From Ascaris suum (Eukaryota > Nematoda > Chromadorea > Rhabditida > Ascarididae): a DNA stretch of 64,000 nt. Below, piece by piece: positions 1 through 33,778 of this stretch. The translations under genes and the position numbers were made by a program. Location: contig CM024168.1 of NCBI GenBank assembly GCA_013433145.1, positions 372,001 to 436,000 on the forward strand, given 5' to 3'. Under the pieces are notes generated by a model. The model had not been told where the DNA came from, did not search any database, and saw only the letters and a program-made list of their open reading frames with translations. The number at the start of each line of letters is the position of its first letter. Within the stretch, counting starts at the first letter, position 1.

Positions 1-155
1 CAAATGCAATTTGCAGTTTTTTTTTTGCAATATGCGGCGTTTTCATTATGTGTGGGTAATAATCTAAACTCATTTGACATTTCTGAGCTTTAAGCCGAAA
101 GACTGCGATAATGTGAAAATACTGGCACTTTGCTTTCGATTTGCAACCAAAAAGT

Positions 156-165
156 NNNNNNNNNN
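156..165. other. Scaffold gap (10 N)
   Basis: Ten consecutive N bases. This marks a join between contigs or an unresolved stretch, so sequence left and right of it may not be truly adjacent. It also places the first kilobases of the window near a contig end, where consensus accuracy is often lower. Confidence 0.98.
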
Positions 166-360
166 AGAATTCCGTTTTCAATTAAAGATCATATAAAAAA
201 TAAAAGTTTTACTTATACTGAAGCTTGTCGTCGTTGTTTGCAAGCAACCCCAATGTTAGTGACAATCAAATCTATTGGACAATTGCGAGAAATATTTAAG
301 GATGTGATGGCGATTAATGAACATCATCGGATTTTATATTCTCGAAAACATGGATATTAA
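166..360 (+). CDS. Unidentified ORF, 3' part only (truncated by gap)
   Basis: An open frame runs out of the N gap for 64 codons and ends in TAA at 358-360. The peptide has mixed, protein-like composition, including a Cys-Arg-Arg-Cys motif (TEACRRCLQ) and the C-terminus RKHGY. No transmembrane segment or low complexity is seen. I do not recognise the family. The frame could be the last exon of a plus-strand gene converging on tomosyn, or it could belong to an unrelated contig joined at the gap. An AT-rich tail follows the stop. A chance open frame is possible at this length. Confidence 0.35.
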   Translation, partial: RIPFSIKDHIKNKSFTYTEACRRCLQATPMLVTIKSIGQLREIFKDVMAINEHHRILYSRKHGY

Positions 361-567
361 ACAGATTATTTGTTAATAATTTATAAATTTAAAATAATAA
401 AAAAATAATAAAAAATAAAATATAATATAAAGCTGATTCTTCATCAAACATTACTCTATCCATCATCGTAGTGTTTGATCTCATCTTCGAGACTATCACG
501 CAAATATACCATATGCTCAGTATACTTCACTCACAATTATAGTATTCTAGGCTTTGTGCAACGCTTT

Positions 568-590
568 CCCCCCCCCCCGCCCCCCACGTC
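568..590. repeat. Poly-C tract
   Basis: Eleven C, one G, then six C. Similar C or G runs occur near 16141, 26348-26367, 28551-28567, 29188-29201, 50217-50229 and 52226-52236. Such runs are typical slippage sites and lower confidence in local base counts. Confidence 0.9.
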
Positions 591-970
591 CTAGTCTCAC
601 CCTCTCTTTCCAATCATCCCTTTCACTATCTGACATGAAAACGTATTCAATATACACAAGAGTAGGAGGCAAATAACAAAAAAACATGAGGAATAGATGA
701 ACGATGAAGGGAAAGCCAAAGGATATGAGTCGTATGCGGAAAAAAACCAACGAATGAAAAAGTTGGTGGTACAAAAGCTGCGGTGCCAAGAAAAACTGAA
801 GCATTAATCATACCATGGAATAAATCTGAGGGCTTCGACCACCGTGCAAAAAAATTTGGAAGCTGAGCAGTAAGGCAGTGATGGGGCGAGAGGGGGTGGA
901 AGGGATGGAGTGGGGGGGGAGGGATGAAGGGAGAGGGGAAAGAGAATGGAGGGATGCCAAGTTGGAATAC

Positions 971-1009
971 TTTGCAGGTGAAGGTGACCACACTTGATTC
1001 AACAATCAC
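971..1009 (-). CDS. tom-1: Possible further tomosyn exon
   Basis: Thirteen codons, [13 protein letters not shown], lie between an ATCGCAG acceptor and a GTATTC donor. They resemble the tomosyn segment DIHESPVTCTAYF that follows the ENP motif. The match is short, and an exon for the intervening residues was not found, so this is tentative. Confidence 0.3.
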
Positions 1010-2705
1010 CTGCGATGGACGATACCAGATGACAGTTTAGAGTATAATTCTTTTCATGCATAAGCAATAAGAAGTAAAATAAATTGTTCACATAGGATAT
1101 CTTCGAGTACATATAAATTAAATTAACGAATTCTCGATAACAATTCTAACGTTTCTTTAGCCTCCAACGCTTTCTATAGTGATCTGCAAGAGTACGTCTA
1201 AAAACAAAGGAATTTCCATCGCTGAACATTCGGCAAACAATCAGACGAACAGACAGACAAACACAACAATAAGTCCCCACTACATTATGCCTTCACAAAA
1301 AAAAAAAACAAAAATAAGTCAGCATAAATAATAGATACTGTGGAGTAAGTTCATGAAGAATTATCACAAAAATTGCACACGGTGATAAAATACCCTTGCT
1401 TTCACAATGGTCATTTTTTAAATTCTATTTTAAATTGGCATTTTCTCACTCAGAAACGCTACAGCATCTTATTAAGCGAATAGGAGCCCCGAGAACATTC
1501 ACGAGATCAGAACGCTCAATTTAAGGCCCGGTTTATTTCTTAGGAGCCACACGGAAAAAATGCGCATAAGATCCGACGGCAGTTCCAACCCTTAAGGGTG
1601 GGGAATTCTAAAGGAACAAAGCTAAAACTATCAGCATAAGAAACACATTCCTTATACTTTCCCAGAGAAGAAAAATTGCGGAAATTCACTATCACGACGG
1701 GGTGAGAAGGTGGGAGCTTTGTTTTTCGTGATGATCCGAAAAGCGGCTAAAATACCTGGGAGGTAACGATAATACCTATAGAAAATCAACTACCTGAACT
1801 TGAAAAAATTACAGAAGGTGGCCAGCGAAATGAAAGAGGACGCATACCCAGGCGCATTTAAATCAATCACGAGCAGATCGTTTTTGAGTTAGAACGGCAA
1901 CGGCGAACGGATGTTGTGGCACATTTGAATTTGGAGAGCTGATGAGTGGTATGAACGCTATCATTAGGATGATCTATTTCCAGTAACGGTGGCTGACGAG
2001 ATGCCCTAATGATGGTCAAGGCCGGTAGAACACCTTCACTCTTGCGGCACAACCTGCAATGGTACTTCTAAACACAACTGAGAGTAATGCCGCCTCTGAC
2101 CACTTCAAGCCTTCTAGCCCTCCCTTCAAAATCGTACAAACATTATTACGAACGGAGCATGAGAAGAGGAAAAGATCCGACATATTCAGTCTTTCAACCT
2201 ACATCACCCTATACTTACAAAATATTGCAGCATCCTTGGAATGCCTTACCTCTGTATGCTTTTCGCTTGGCATCAGATGTGCTGATATGATACACACCTG
2301 TCCAAAACCTGTTCTTCCATACACCTTAGGAATTGAAAAAAAAAACTGAAGTTAAAAAAAAACTTGAATAAGTACCAAGAGCAAATAGAATACGATTATT
2401 CCCACTCAGTTAGCTATAAGGAAACAGCTAAAATCTTCTTTAATTAGACAACGCGTTAATCCATATTATACCTATTACATTTTAAAGACATTAAAAAAAT
2501 GAAGCAAACAATGAGAAAAGAAACAGAAATAATAACAATAGAAAAACGTTTAATTGTTCAAAATTTTTATAAAAATATCCTCTTACCTCCGCTAAAATGA
2601 CCATTTGCTCACCATCGGCCGAATACCTCCAATCAACCTGAAAATTACCAGTATACTTTAAAGTTCCCTTAATTATACCATTCATATCCATATATAAATA
2701 GATAT

Positions 2706-2737
<32 letters not shown>

Positions 2738-2795
2738 ATTATATATTTAAACAGTATTAAAGTTCCTTAATTATACCATTCAATATCCATATATA

Positions 2796-2832
<37 letters not shown>

Positions 2833-5800
2833 TTATATATATATATATATATTAAACAGTATATAAAGTTCCCTTAATTATACAATATATATATCAAATG
2901 ATACAAACTAAAAAATTAAAGAAGTACAAAACAACATTACATCATTACACAAAACTGAAAATCTGATATTTAAAAGCGGTTCTGATAAAGAAATTTAGCC
3001 AATTATCTCTACTTACTCTGCTTTAGGCACCCTAAAAGCTTTTGGCTTCAACTGATTGTAAAAGAAAGCAATATTTAGTCACCGTGTCGCTCATGCGCCT
3101 TTAATCTCTGCTTATGTGTCTGCGGCAATTCTACAGCTTCAGCTAATTGTTCGCCGATAGCAAAAAAAACAAACTCAGCTATAAAGCGTAGACATTTACA
3201 AGAAAATATTTTGGTTAAGACTTTATTCACAAAATGTTATGCAAATGTTCAAATACTAAACGATATTTTCACTTATTGGGCCAAATAAAGACTACATTAT
3301 TCATTCCATTTAAGTAAAAGACGATGATCAAATTTATAATAAAACCAAATTTGCTCAGCAAGAGACCTAGAACAATACCGCCTCCCTATTATCGACACGT
3401 ATTCCCTCATCCTGCGTACTTATCGCGCAAATACAGGAAATGGGAGGAGGGTTCTCAGCTGCGACACCATTGATGGAACCTCTCTGACACAGAAGTCAAC
3501 AACATACAAGGGTAACAAGAGAAAAACAAAACATGCAAGAGTGACAAGAAGAAAAGACTCGATCTCATTCCTATCTCCCCTTCGCCCTTTCCTCCTCCTC
3601 AATTGATAGAAATACATGTGGATAAGATAAGACAGATACGACTACGGACGAAATCCTGACTTCGGGTTAGAATTGACTGTTGTTATGCCGCACGAGAAGC
3701 GTTGTGCTTCTCCGGTGTCCGTTTCGACTCCCCCGACTGTATTGTCGCTTCGTTTTTATAGGGTCGCTTAGATTCGTCGTTCCCATGTCTATTGAGTCGT
3801 CCTTTGCTCTTAATCTTGATGGGGATATTGTCGTTTAGCGCTTTGTAAAGTGTGTTGTGAGAATGTTTCAAGTCTTAGTCACGTTGTTTTGACTTGCGGT
3901 TTCATAAAGTATGCATCGAAGATTGCTTCGACAACTGTTGCTATCGCAATGATATCTTGCCAGTTCACAGAAAAACCTAACAATTTTAAATAAAAAGTAA
4001 AAATAAAAAACCTGTGTGATGGGTCTACACTTCTGGCCATGAGGCATAAGCTTATGCACGCATTCGCCAGGCTTCTTCGCATTCCATATAACAACGATCC
4101 ATCCGCATTGCCGCATATAAATTGCCTTCCATCATGATGCCATGCAAGTGAACGTGCCGGACATTCCGAAGAAAACCTTTCCACCTCGAATAAACAAATT
4201 CAGTTCAACAATATTGTTTGTTTATTCCTTCTTGCCACCTTTCACCCCTCCCCGCTTAAACGATGAGCACACAGAGGCTACGCCGATTAATATCGACTAA
4301 TTCAACGACCAGTTTTTATATTTTCGTAAAAATTTAAAAGGGGCCTTACGAATAAAAATATTAATTATAAGAACTATTTCTTTAATAATTCGAGGTACAA
4401 CTATGAAGTTGAGATAGGGAAGAGAAACGACTCCAATCGTACCGCAATAATAGGGCTTGTTCACTTCGACTCCAGCTCCAACTTCAATTTTTGTATAATA
4501 AAAACAAACAACTACTTCAGTTTCACTCAGTCCTAACGACTCAATACTAACTCCTTATTAAATTAAAGTAAAATATTCTCCAATCATTTCCTTGCACGCG
4601 CACTATTTTCTCACTTTTCGATCTATTTTCTCATACTATATGAGTGTCATAAACAAAAATAACACAGAGTAATGAATCGCAAAAAACAGAATTAATAAGC
4701 GTTTTAAACAAACAAGTGACTCACTTCCTTTAGCACAGATTATTTTTATTTTCAACGAAACCCTTTGGTTCAACTCGTCATACCAACACATTCATATAGA
4801 AGGCATTTTCCAAAATAAAAAAAAATTTTAGCAAACTTCTTTCCAAAAAAAGTTCATGAAGTATATTTTTTAAATGAAATAAAAATAAAAAGACTTACTT
4901 CTTTAGTAGAGAGATTCAATAAAACGACAATTCCCTTATCAAAGAGGATTGAAATTTCGACGCATCAATGGGACATGTTAGAATAGATTTCACAGCACCT
5001 GGATGCGTACGACAACTTCTGCAATTAAAATAAAACGAGATAATTGAGCATCCATTTTGGCAATAAAATCAAAACATTCAACAAAGAAAAGTGTTGTATA
5101 ACAACTAAGCAATTTTTGTTTTGCTTTCCTCTTCATAAAAAACTACAAATAAAAAAAGATGAGAAAAAATATAACGATAAAAGGATGCAAACTTCTTGCA
5201 AACAAAATATTCAATGCGATTTGATGGATCCGTTATGCTAAAAAAATTCAATTCAACTGCACAACGGGAAATTCCCTAATTGCCCTCTTTGCAGAACCTC
5301 CTTTACCACCCTCCCTCCCCTTCCTCAACCTATACTTCATATCTAAGAAGAGCAACGCATTTGTTCATTTCCATTAGCAGACGAAAGTCTAGAGTATATA
5401 AACGCCTATTTTGTAGAAAGCTCCCTAGAGTCGAAGCGATCGTTCGGCTCACCGCTTGCACGTCACTCTCTTGAATAAGAAATTCATTTCCGCTTCCAGC
5501 AACACTCAAATGCAAAAAAAGTTCCCAATGCATCATAAACTTCAAACACAACCGGAAATATATCGATCACCATCGTTCAAAGAAAATGAAGCATTCAAAA
5601 ATATCGAACAAAAAAAGTTGCGCATATTATCAACAAAGTCGCAATTTATAAACGCACGCAATGTTTGATATATGAGCCATCGTTACTCAAAAATAAAGAA
5701 ATAAATAAATGAAAATTGAAAATTGAACACGCCTATCAAATATATAACCGCCGTTTCACTCCCACTCTTTCCTTCCAGTTCAAAGTGCTGTATTCTATTT

Positions 5801-6129
5801 CTAATGTTAGATTATCGTCTACTTCACTTGTACAATGAGTTGAGCAGCACCTGTTAAACCTCATGAGCAAAATCGGTACGAGTTGAAGTCATCGAACAAA
5901 CAAATTATATTTTTTTAAAACCGTTTATAACCACTTCACTTATATGAACAATTTATTTCAACGCAGAACATCCGATAAAAATAAACATCTTTTAAGAGAT
6001 CACAAATCTCTTCTATTATATATATATTTATATATATTTATATATATATATATATTATTATATATATATATATATATATATGCACGTATATATATATATA
6101 TATGCATATATATATATATGCATATATAT

Positions 6130-6165
<36 letters not shown>

Positions 6166-8487
6166 ATTTAAAAGTGACGTCCAAAATAACCACTGTGAAC
6201 TCGAATCTACACAGCCCCACGGAGCGCACCACCGAATGACGGACGCAACTTTCAAACACTGATGTTAAACGCACACGCTGTCGCGATTGTGCGCGAATGC
6301 AAATGAAACAAAGAGGCTGTTGATCGACCGATCAGAAATGAAGATATCAAAGTCGCACATCCAATTGGTGCATGGAGTGCCCCATCATCGGAATTGGCGC
6401 GCAACGCAGATCAACGGGTGAATCGGGAGCGCGGCACATCAGCTCACGCACGGCGAGGCTAGGTGATGAGCAAACATCGAGCAACAACAATACGCGCCTT
6501 GCTTTCAGAAGGAATTTGCTCTATTTTGCTCATTTTCACTGTTTGTTCGTGAATCTTCTGAGGTCTACTAGCCCTTCTTGTTGACCTCCCTATCAGGCAG
6601 TCAACACACATGCCATTTTATACGAAATCGAAAAGGTTTTCGTTGCACTAGAAAATATGAAAATAAATTAAATTCTACGAATGTTTCACCTACTCGTGTT
6701 CCCCTCTCCCCTCACCTAATTCGAAACATTTCTTGAAAGAAATATAAAAACAGCTTCTCGAGGTAAGGGTCCTCGATAAAAATATCAAAGAGGTATATGC
6801 AAACTCACAGGTCGATCGCTTTGTTCAGTTGATAACATATGTTGAAAGAGTGAACGTTGCCACACTGACGAAATATACATTACACGTTCAGTGCCCACAT
6901 GTAGCCATTTACTTTGGAATGGAAGATTTATACATGTCACTTGCTCCTTGTTCAACTGCATGCTATGCACTATCTCGGGCACCTGAAGACTCCAATATAC
7001 TATCGGTAGATATCAATGTGGAGGTGGTATTTAGAAGAAGGCGCGAAGTACAGGAAAAGTTGGTTGTCGAAAGGAAATGAACGATTCCACGCGAAATAGC
7101 AAAAATTCAAGAAATAAACATCGTAGTCGAGTGTATAAACTTTTACAACTAGTTGACCATCTACGAAAACAAACCCCGCACAAAGAACACATAGGAAAGT
7201 AAGCATCCAAAGGAAATAATAAAATAAAAGCTATTTAAAAAAACGTCAAAGCCTTTAACGTCAAAATTTTTTTAATGCAAGCGGTAGGTGGAGAACCCTT
7301 CGAAAGTGATCCCATAATAATTCGTGATGGAAGTCGAGGTAATGACATCGTTGAATAATTTACATACATCAGAATAGCTGCATCATTTACATATTTAACC
7401 AGCATTAAAAAAAGAACGACAAGAAAAACAATGCAGGATTGATTAATGCATGGAACCTAATTCGCTAATTCACTAGACTAGGATATCCTCTCATGATGAA
7501 GGCGGAAAAAATTCTTTTGCAAAGATGTGCGGTCTCCTCGATCCGCATCATCCTAAAACGTCTTACCAGAAAGTACAGATCTGTTCCACAGAACTAAGAA
7601 ACACCATTTATTTTTCTATTTTTCTTCTCCACAGCAAATTTATTACGCAATTGCACAAGTATTTCGTTAATCTATAAAACCATAAAACAAATTTGTAACT
7701 CAGTAGAAGAAAGGCGTACAAAATATGAAGTAAAATCGTCATACGATCGAAGAATAGCAAATGCCAAAAGTATTGAACATATCGGCTAAAAAACGTGTCG
7801 GATATTTCTGTACTATTTTCCCCTCTTAAAGCACCGTCTTTTTCGTGCTTCGAGTGCTTCTATTCTCATCTCTCTAAAAGTTGCCTAAACTTTTTGGCGA
7901 ATAGCAACCACTCCTAGCTCTTCCTGCTATACCCGTGCCATTACAATTCCAAAAAAGGCTGTGAGGCGAAAATGCTCGATTACGACGTCTCTCTTACCGT
8001 ATAAGCAAGAAGGATTTTTCAATTTCTCATCAACCTCAAATAGAAAACTTTCATAATTAACAATCCGGAAATGTGCCCACCTTCACACTGTTGAAATGTT
8101 CGTTTCCTTCTTTGGAGAACGATTTCGAGTTTTTCGATCTAACTTTTTTTTTATGGATCACGGATCAATGGACCATCGATCAAGAATATCAATTATTGAA
8201 CTGTTTCGCTCCAAAATTCTGGAACTTCCTCATCCACTCCCCTCTTCACAGCAACAAAAGGTGATATGATTCATTCACAACCCCACAAATCTAAATCAAT
8301 CAGAAACATATTTTAAGCGATATAAAACGTTCTTTGAAATTTTTTTGAGAGCACGTTACCCATCTCTCCTCTCAAATACATATAATTATCATTGATTAAA
8401 CAAAAAGATCGCCATTAAAATACAAACCTTTTGGCGAAAATTCCACAGATGTACCATATCATCACGACAAGCAGTCACAAGTGCACC
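971..8487 (-). CDS. tom-1: Tomosyn (syntaxin-binding protein 5) homologue, N-terminal WD40 part, frame-damaged
   Basis: Tomosyn is a cytosolic R-SNARE-like protein. Its two WD40 propellers and C-terminal VAMP-like motif bind syntaxin/SNAP25 and restrain vesicle priming. Six minus-strand exons align in order with the first propeller of vertebrate STXBP5: 8428-8487, 6809-6982, 4899-5018, 4012-4184, 2587-2637 and 1848-2053, with a possible seventh at 971-1009. Landmarks are [41 protein letters not shown] and ALTIIRAS. Four of the six exons need single-base insertions or deletions to stay open, and splice phases agree only after allowing for them. Exons for the first 70 or so residues were not found between 8.5 kb and the FOCAD end at 11.15 kb. 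The second propeller and SNARE motif would lie beyond the window. LLGL proteins are related, but the NLRQK and PFQSKWL signatures favour tomosyn. Confidence 0.88.
1848..2053 (-). CDS. tom-1: Tomosyn exon with at least three apparent indels
   Basis: Starts after [17 protein letters not shown] and LEIDHP are read in one frame, [20 protein letters not shown] in a second, and [10 protein letters not shown] in a third. These match SLTIMHGK, LEMDHP, PYPNE...AVVVLLEKDLIVVDL of tomosyn in order. The frame breaks lie near 2038, 1960 and 1878. The last two look like one extra base each, and the first like two lost bases. The donor is GTATGC. Confidence 0.8.
2587..2637 (-). CDS. tom-1: Tomosyn exon ([17 protein letters not shown])
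   Basis: Seventeen intact codons between TTTTCAG and GTAAGA, in phase 0. The exon follows PITQ of the previous exon, as in the family pattern CKPILKVEYKT...FIIFSGG. A triplicated AT-rich repeat begins just upstream of its acceptor. Confidence 0.75.
2649..2890. repeat. Three tandem ~100-bp AT-rich repeat copies beside a tomosyn exon
   Basis: The string AAAGTTCCCTTAATTATAC, preceded by CAGTAT and followed by a (TA)n run, occurs near 2660, 2759 (with one C fewer) and 2867. The copies differ by small indels and by TA-run length. The array sits in the intron directly upstream of exon 2587-2637. Confidence 0.8.
4012..4184 (-). CDS. tom-1: Tomosyn exon with one apparent 1-base deletion
   Basis: The first frame gives [21 protein letters not shown] and the second gives [19 protein letters not shown]. 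The two overlap at the Ser-Leu before VIWN near 4093, so one base is missing. With it the exon is 58 codons in phase 0. The tomosyn hallmark SxxWHHEGKQFxCxxSDGSL and the IPHG motif are both present. The exon ends PITQ before a GTTTTT donor. Confidence 0.88.
4899..5018 (-). CDS. tom-1: Tomosyn exon with one apparent 1-base deletion
   Basis: Follows a TTGCAG acceptor and ends at [26 protein letters not shown] is read in one frame and [19 protein letters not shown] in the next. The switch falls in an A run near 4956, consistent with loss of one A. Restoring it gives 1 + 40 codons, matching phase 2 upstream and phase 0 downstream. The pattern corresponds to HPGPV...GKLLIGYENGTVVFWDL in vertebrate tomosyn. 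Confidence 0.85.
6018..6164. repeat. (TA)n array with ATGCA interruptions
   Basis: An imperfect TA dinucleotide repeat of about 150 bp, interrupted by GCACG and GCATA. It lies between tomosyn exons. It creates long Tyr-Ile open frames on both strands that are not genes. Confidence 0.95.
6165..6600. other. Locally GC-richer intronic segment
   Basis: Within otherwise AT-rich introns this stretch is rich in CpG-containing strings such as GCGCACC, TGTCGCGATTGTGCGCG, GGCGCGC and GCGCGGC. It also holds one ATGCAAAT octamer at about 6298. No exon was recognised. It could be a regulatory element of the neighbouring gene, but nothing in the sequence proves this. Confidence 0.35.
6809..6982 (-). CDS. 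tom-1: Tomosyn exon with two apparent 1-base deletions
   Basis: Starts in phase 0 after CTTCAG with [10 protein letters not shown] and continues through [14 protein letters not shown]. The frame then breaks. The expected Gly-Asn after GTER needs one extra G near 6898, and the Trp of INWNKAI needs another G near 6826. With both restored the exon has 176 nt and ends in phase 2, which fits the next exon exactly. Both lost bases are from GG pairs. The donor is GTGAGT. Confidence 0.85.
8428..8487 (-). CDS. tom-1: Tomosyn exon (WD repeat, GALVTA...HLWN)
   Basis: Twenty intact codons between a TTTCAG acceptor and a GTTTGT donor, in phase 0 at both ends. The residues [16 protein letters not shown] match the WD40 blade that reads GALVSAxxDDTLHLWN in vertebrate tomosyn. 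This is the most 5' tomosyn exon I can recognise, and it shows no indel. Confidence 0.85.
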
Positions 8488-8623
8488 CTGAAATTGAAAA
8501 GTTATCCTCAGAAAATCTGATGACGCTATCTCCCTCCTTCCGATCGAATATAGCTTCCACTCTCAATCAAACATCACGTAATACCTAGATACAAGTGCGC
8601 AAGATTTGTTATTACGCCTAAAC

Positions 8624-8738
<115 letters not shown>

Positions 8739-9137
8739 AGCATGAAGAATTTCAATTAAGGAGCAGAAAGCATCTCGAGGAATGAAGGAAGGCATTCAAC
8801 TCAATCATTTGTGATTCATCAACATTTGACAAAACATTTAGCTTTATGCAACGATGTCCTATGTGGTTTTGAAATATTGAATTTCTCATGAATTAATTTT
8901 GATGTCAACAGGAAACCATTGCAGTTCCACAATAAAATGTATAAGTGTCATTGAAAGTTAACAAAAAAGCCACACAAAATAATGCTCTCTCAGGGCAATA
9001 TTACGAAGTCGTTGATCGATAAGCACTGCCAAAGTAGCCACTTTTCCGTCGCAATTTCTCAGCCCACTCCTCCTCTCCGCTGAGAAAATCCTCCTAACGA
9101 TGTCAAAAACTCTTTAAAATGAAATAGAATACGAAAG

Positions 9138-10945
9138 GTGGGAAAAGGTAGGGCAAGGAAGTTTTACCACTTTTAAAGGGAAAACCAACCTCCACGCAAA
9201 CCCGGAACCAGTCACCCACTGTAACACCTCATACACAAATAGAGGGAAGGGGCTAGTATGGGAAAGCACTGGCCTCAGAAAGTACTCACTAAGGTGGGAA
9301 AAGGTAGGGAACGGAGTTTTACCACTTTTAAAGGGAAAGAACACCCACGCAAATCCGGAACCAGCCACCTACTGAAACCCCCCATACAGAAATAGAGGGA
9401 AGGGGGTGGTAAGGGAAAGGTGGTAAGGGAAAACACCAGCCCCAGTCACAACTCAGCGTATGTGGGTTGCTTAATGTGGGAAAAGGTAAGGGAACGGAGT
9501 TTTACCACTTTTAAAGGGAAAACCAACCTCCACGCAAATCCGGAACCAGTCACCCATTGTAACACCCCATACACAAATAGAGGGAAGGGGTTGGTAAGGG
9601 AAAACACTGGCCTCAGCCAGTACTCACAGCATGTGTATTACATCAGGTGGGAAAAGGTAAGGTAAGGAAGTTTTACACTTTTAATGGGAAAACCAACCCC
9701 ACGCAATTCGGAACTAGTCACCGAGTGTAACACCCCATACAGAAATAGAGGGAAGGGGGTGGTAGGGAAAACACTGGCCCCAGTCACAAATCAGCGTATG
9801 TGGGTTGCTTAATGTGGGAAAAGGTAAGGGAACGGAGTTTTACCCCTTTTAAAGGGAAAACCAACCTCCACGCAAATCCGGAACCAGTCACCCACTGTAA
9901 CACCCCATACACAAATAGAGGGAAGGGGCTAGTATGGGAGAACACTGGCCTCAGAAAGCACTCACTAAGGTGGGAAAAGGTAATTCAAGGAAGTTTTGCC
10001 ACTTTTGAAGGGAAAAGGAATGTCCACGCCGATCTGGAACCAGTCACCCATTGTAACACCTCATACACAAATAGAGGGAAGGGGCTAGTATGGGAAAACA
10101 CTGGCCTCAGAAAGTACTCACTAAGGTGGGAAAAGGTAGGGCAAGGAAGTTTTACCACTTTTAAATGGAAAACCAACCTCCACGCAAACCCGGAACCAGT
10201 CACCCACTGTAACACCTCATACACAAATAGAGGGAAGGGGTTAGGATGGGAAAACACTAGCCTCAGAAAGTACTCACTAAGGTGGGAAAAGGTAAGGGAA
10301 CGGAGTTTTACCACTTTTGAAGGGAAAGAACACCCACGCAAATCCGGAACCAGCCACCTACTGAAACCCCCCATACAGAAATAGAGGGAAGGGGGTGGTA
10401 AGGGAAAGGTGGTAAGGGAAAACACCAGCCCCAGTCAGAACTCAGCGTATGTGGGTTGCTTAATGTGGGAAAAGGTAAGGGAACGGAGTTTTACCACTTT
10501 TAAAGGGAAAACCAACCTCCACGCAAATCCGGAACCAGTCACCCATTGTAACACCCCATACACAAATAGAGGGAAGGGGGTGGTAAGGGAAAAGTGATAA
10601 GGGAAAACACTGGCCACAGTCAGAACTCAGTGTATGTGGGTTGCTTAATGTGGGAAAAGGTAAGGGAACGGAGTTTTACCACTTTTAAAGGGAAAACCAA
10701 CCTCCACGCAAATCCGGAACCAGTCACCCACTGTAACACCCCATACACAAATAGAGGGAAGGGGCTAGTATGGGAGAACACTGGAAAGGCAAGGAAGTTT
10801 TGCCACTTTTAAAGGGAAAAAGCAACCCCCCACGCAAATCCGGAACCAGTCACCCACTGTAACACCCCATACAGAAATAGAGGGAAGGGGGTGGTAAGGG
10901 AAAAGTGGTAAGGGAAAACACTGGCCTCAGCCAGAATTCACAGGA
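9138..10945. repeat. Minisatellite, about 11 units of 156-185 bp
   Basis: The unit begins GTGGGAAAAGGTAAGG, contains CCGGAACCAGTCACC and AATAGAGGGAAGGGG, and ends in CTGGCCTCAG. Unit starts are near 9138, 9294, 9476, 9647, 9814, 9970, 10126, 10282, 10465, 10650 and a truncated one near 10785. Steps of exactly 156 bp recur, and longer units of 167-185 bp carry an extra segment containing GTATGTGGGTTGCTTAATG. Base composition is richer in G and A than the flanks. Because 156 is a multiple of three, long frames stay open on both strands (9800-10384 plus, 9985-10425 minus). I do not call these as genes. The array separates FOCAD and tomosyn. Confidence 0.95.
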
Positions 10946-11152
10946 TGTGGATTAGACGAAGAAGGGCACTCCTCCAATATCGAATGGTCCAATGGGGAAG
11001 CGCTAAAATATGGTTTCACTCGAGAGATTATGCCATGTAGTAGTTTCGGCTTGCGAGCGAATAGGTTGTGAAAATTTTCTAATCTGTACCTGTATTCGGT
11101 CGACTTAGTTATAATTCAGTAGTGATGGGTTCTATATTATTCTCTACACCAC

Positions 11153-33702
<22,550 letters not shown>

Positions 33703-33724
33703 CGATGCCTTCTTTGTTGAGGTT

Positions 33725-33778
33725 GTAATCACACCTGTAATCATACCTGCGATCACACCTGCAATACGCACCTCAGAA
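33725..33778. promoter_or_regulatory. Four short tandem ACCTG-containing repeats just 5' of the FOCAD start
   Basis: On the plus strand CACACCTGTAATCA, TACCTGCGATCA and CACACCTGCAATA follow each other at 14-15 bp spacing, with a fourth CACCTC nearby. Two of them contain the E-box core CACCTG. They lie 25-75 bp upstream of the FOCAD ATG. Read on the minus strand each also gives an ACAGGTG string resembling a splice acceptor and donor. A regulatory role is only inferred from position. Confidence 0.3.

Larger units (their letters stand above)
361..1847. other. Mostly non-coding stretch at the 3' side of visible tomosyn exons
   Basis: AT-rich sequence with a C/G homopolymer patch at 568-590 and G-rich stretches around 880-950. 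One possible tomosyn exon lies at 971-1009 and is listed separately. The short minus-strand open frames at 547-1009 exist mainly because poly-C/poly-G tracts lack stops, and they are not annotated. Further tomosyn exons are expected here or beyond the window, but none could be assigned. Confidence 0.5.

Noticed and set aside
547..1009. Three overlapping minus-strand ORFs of 65-120 codons
   Set aside because: They run through C/G homopolymers, are Pro/Ser/Phe low-complexity, and overlap each other in different frames. Only the short 971-1009 segment resembles a tomosyn exon.
5330..5551. 73-codon minus-strand ORF as a tomosyn exon
   Set aside because: No similarity to the tomosyn segment expected there, and the flanking exons already join in phase without it.
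9800..10425. Open frames of 195 (plus) and 146 (minus) codons as a repeat-containing protein gene
   Set aside because: They arise because the 156-bp unit is a multiple of three and lacks stops. Both strands are open, and the frame breaks where units are 167-185 bp.
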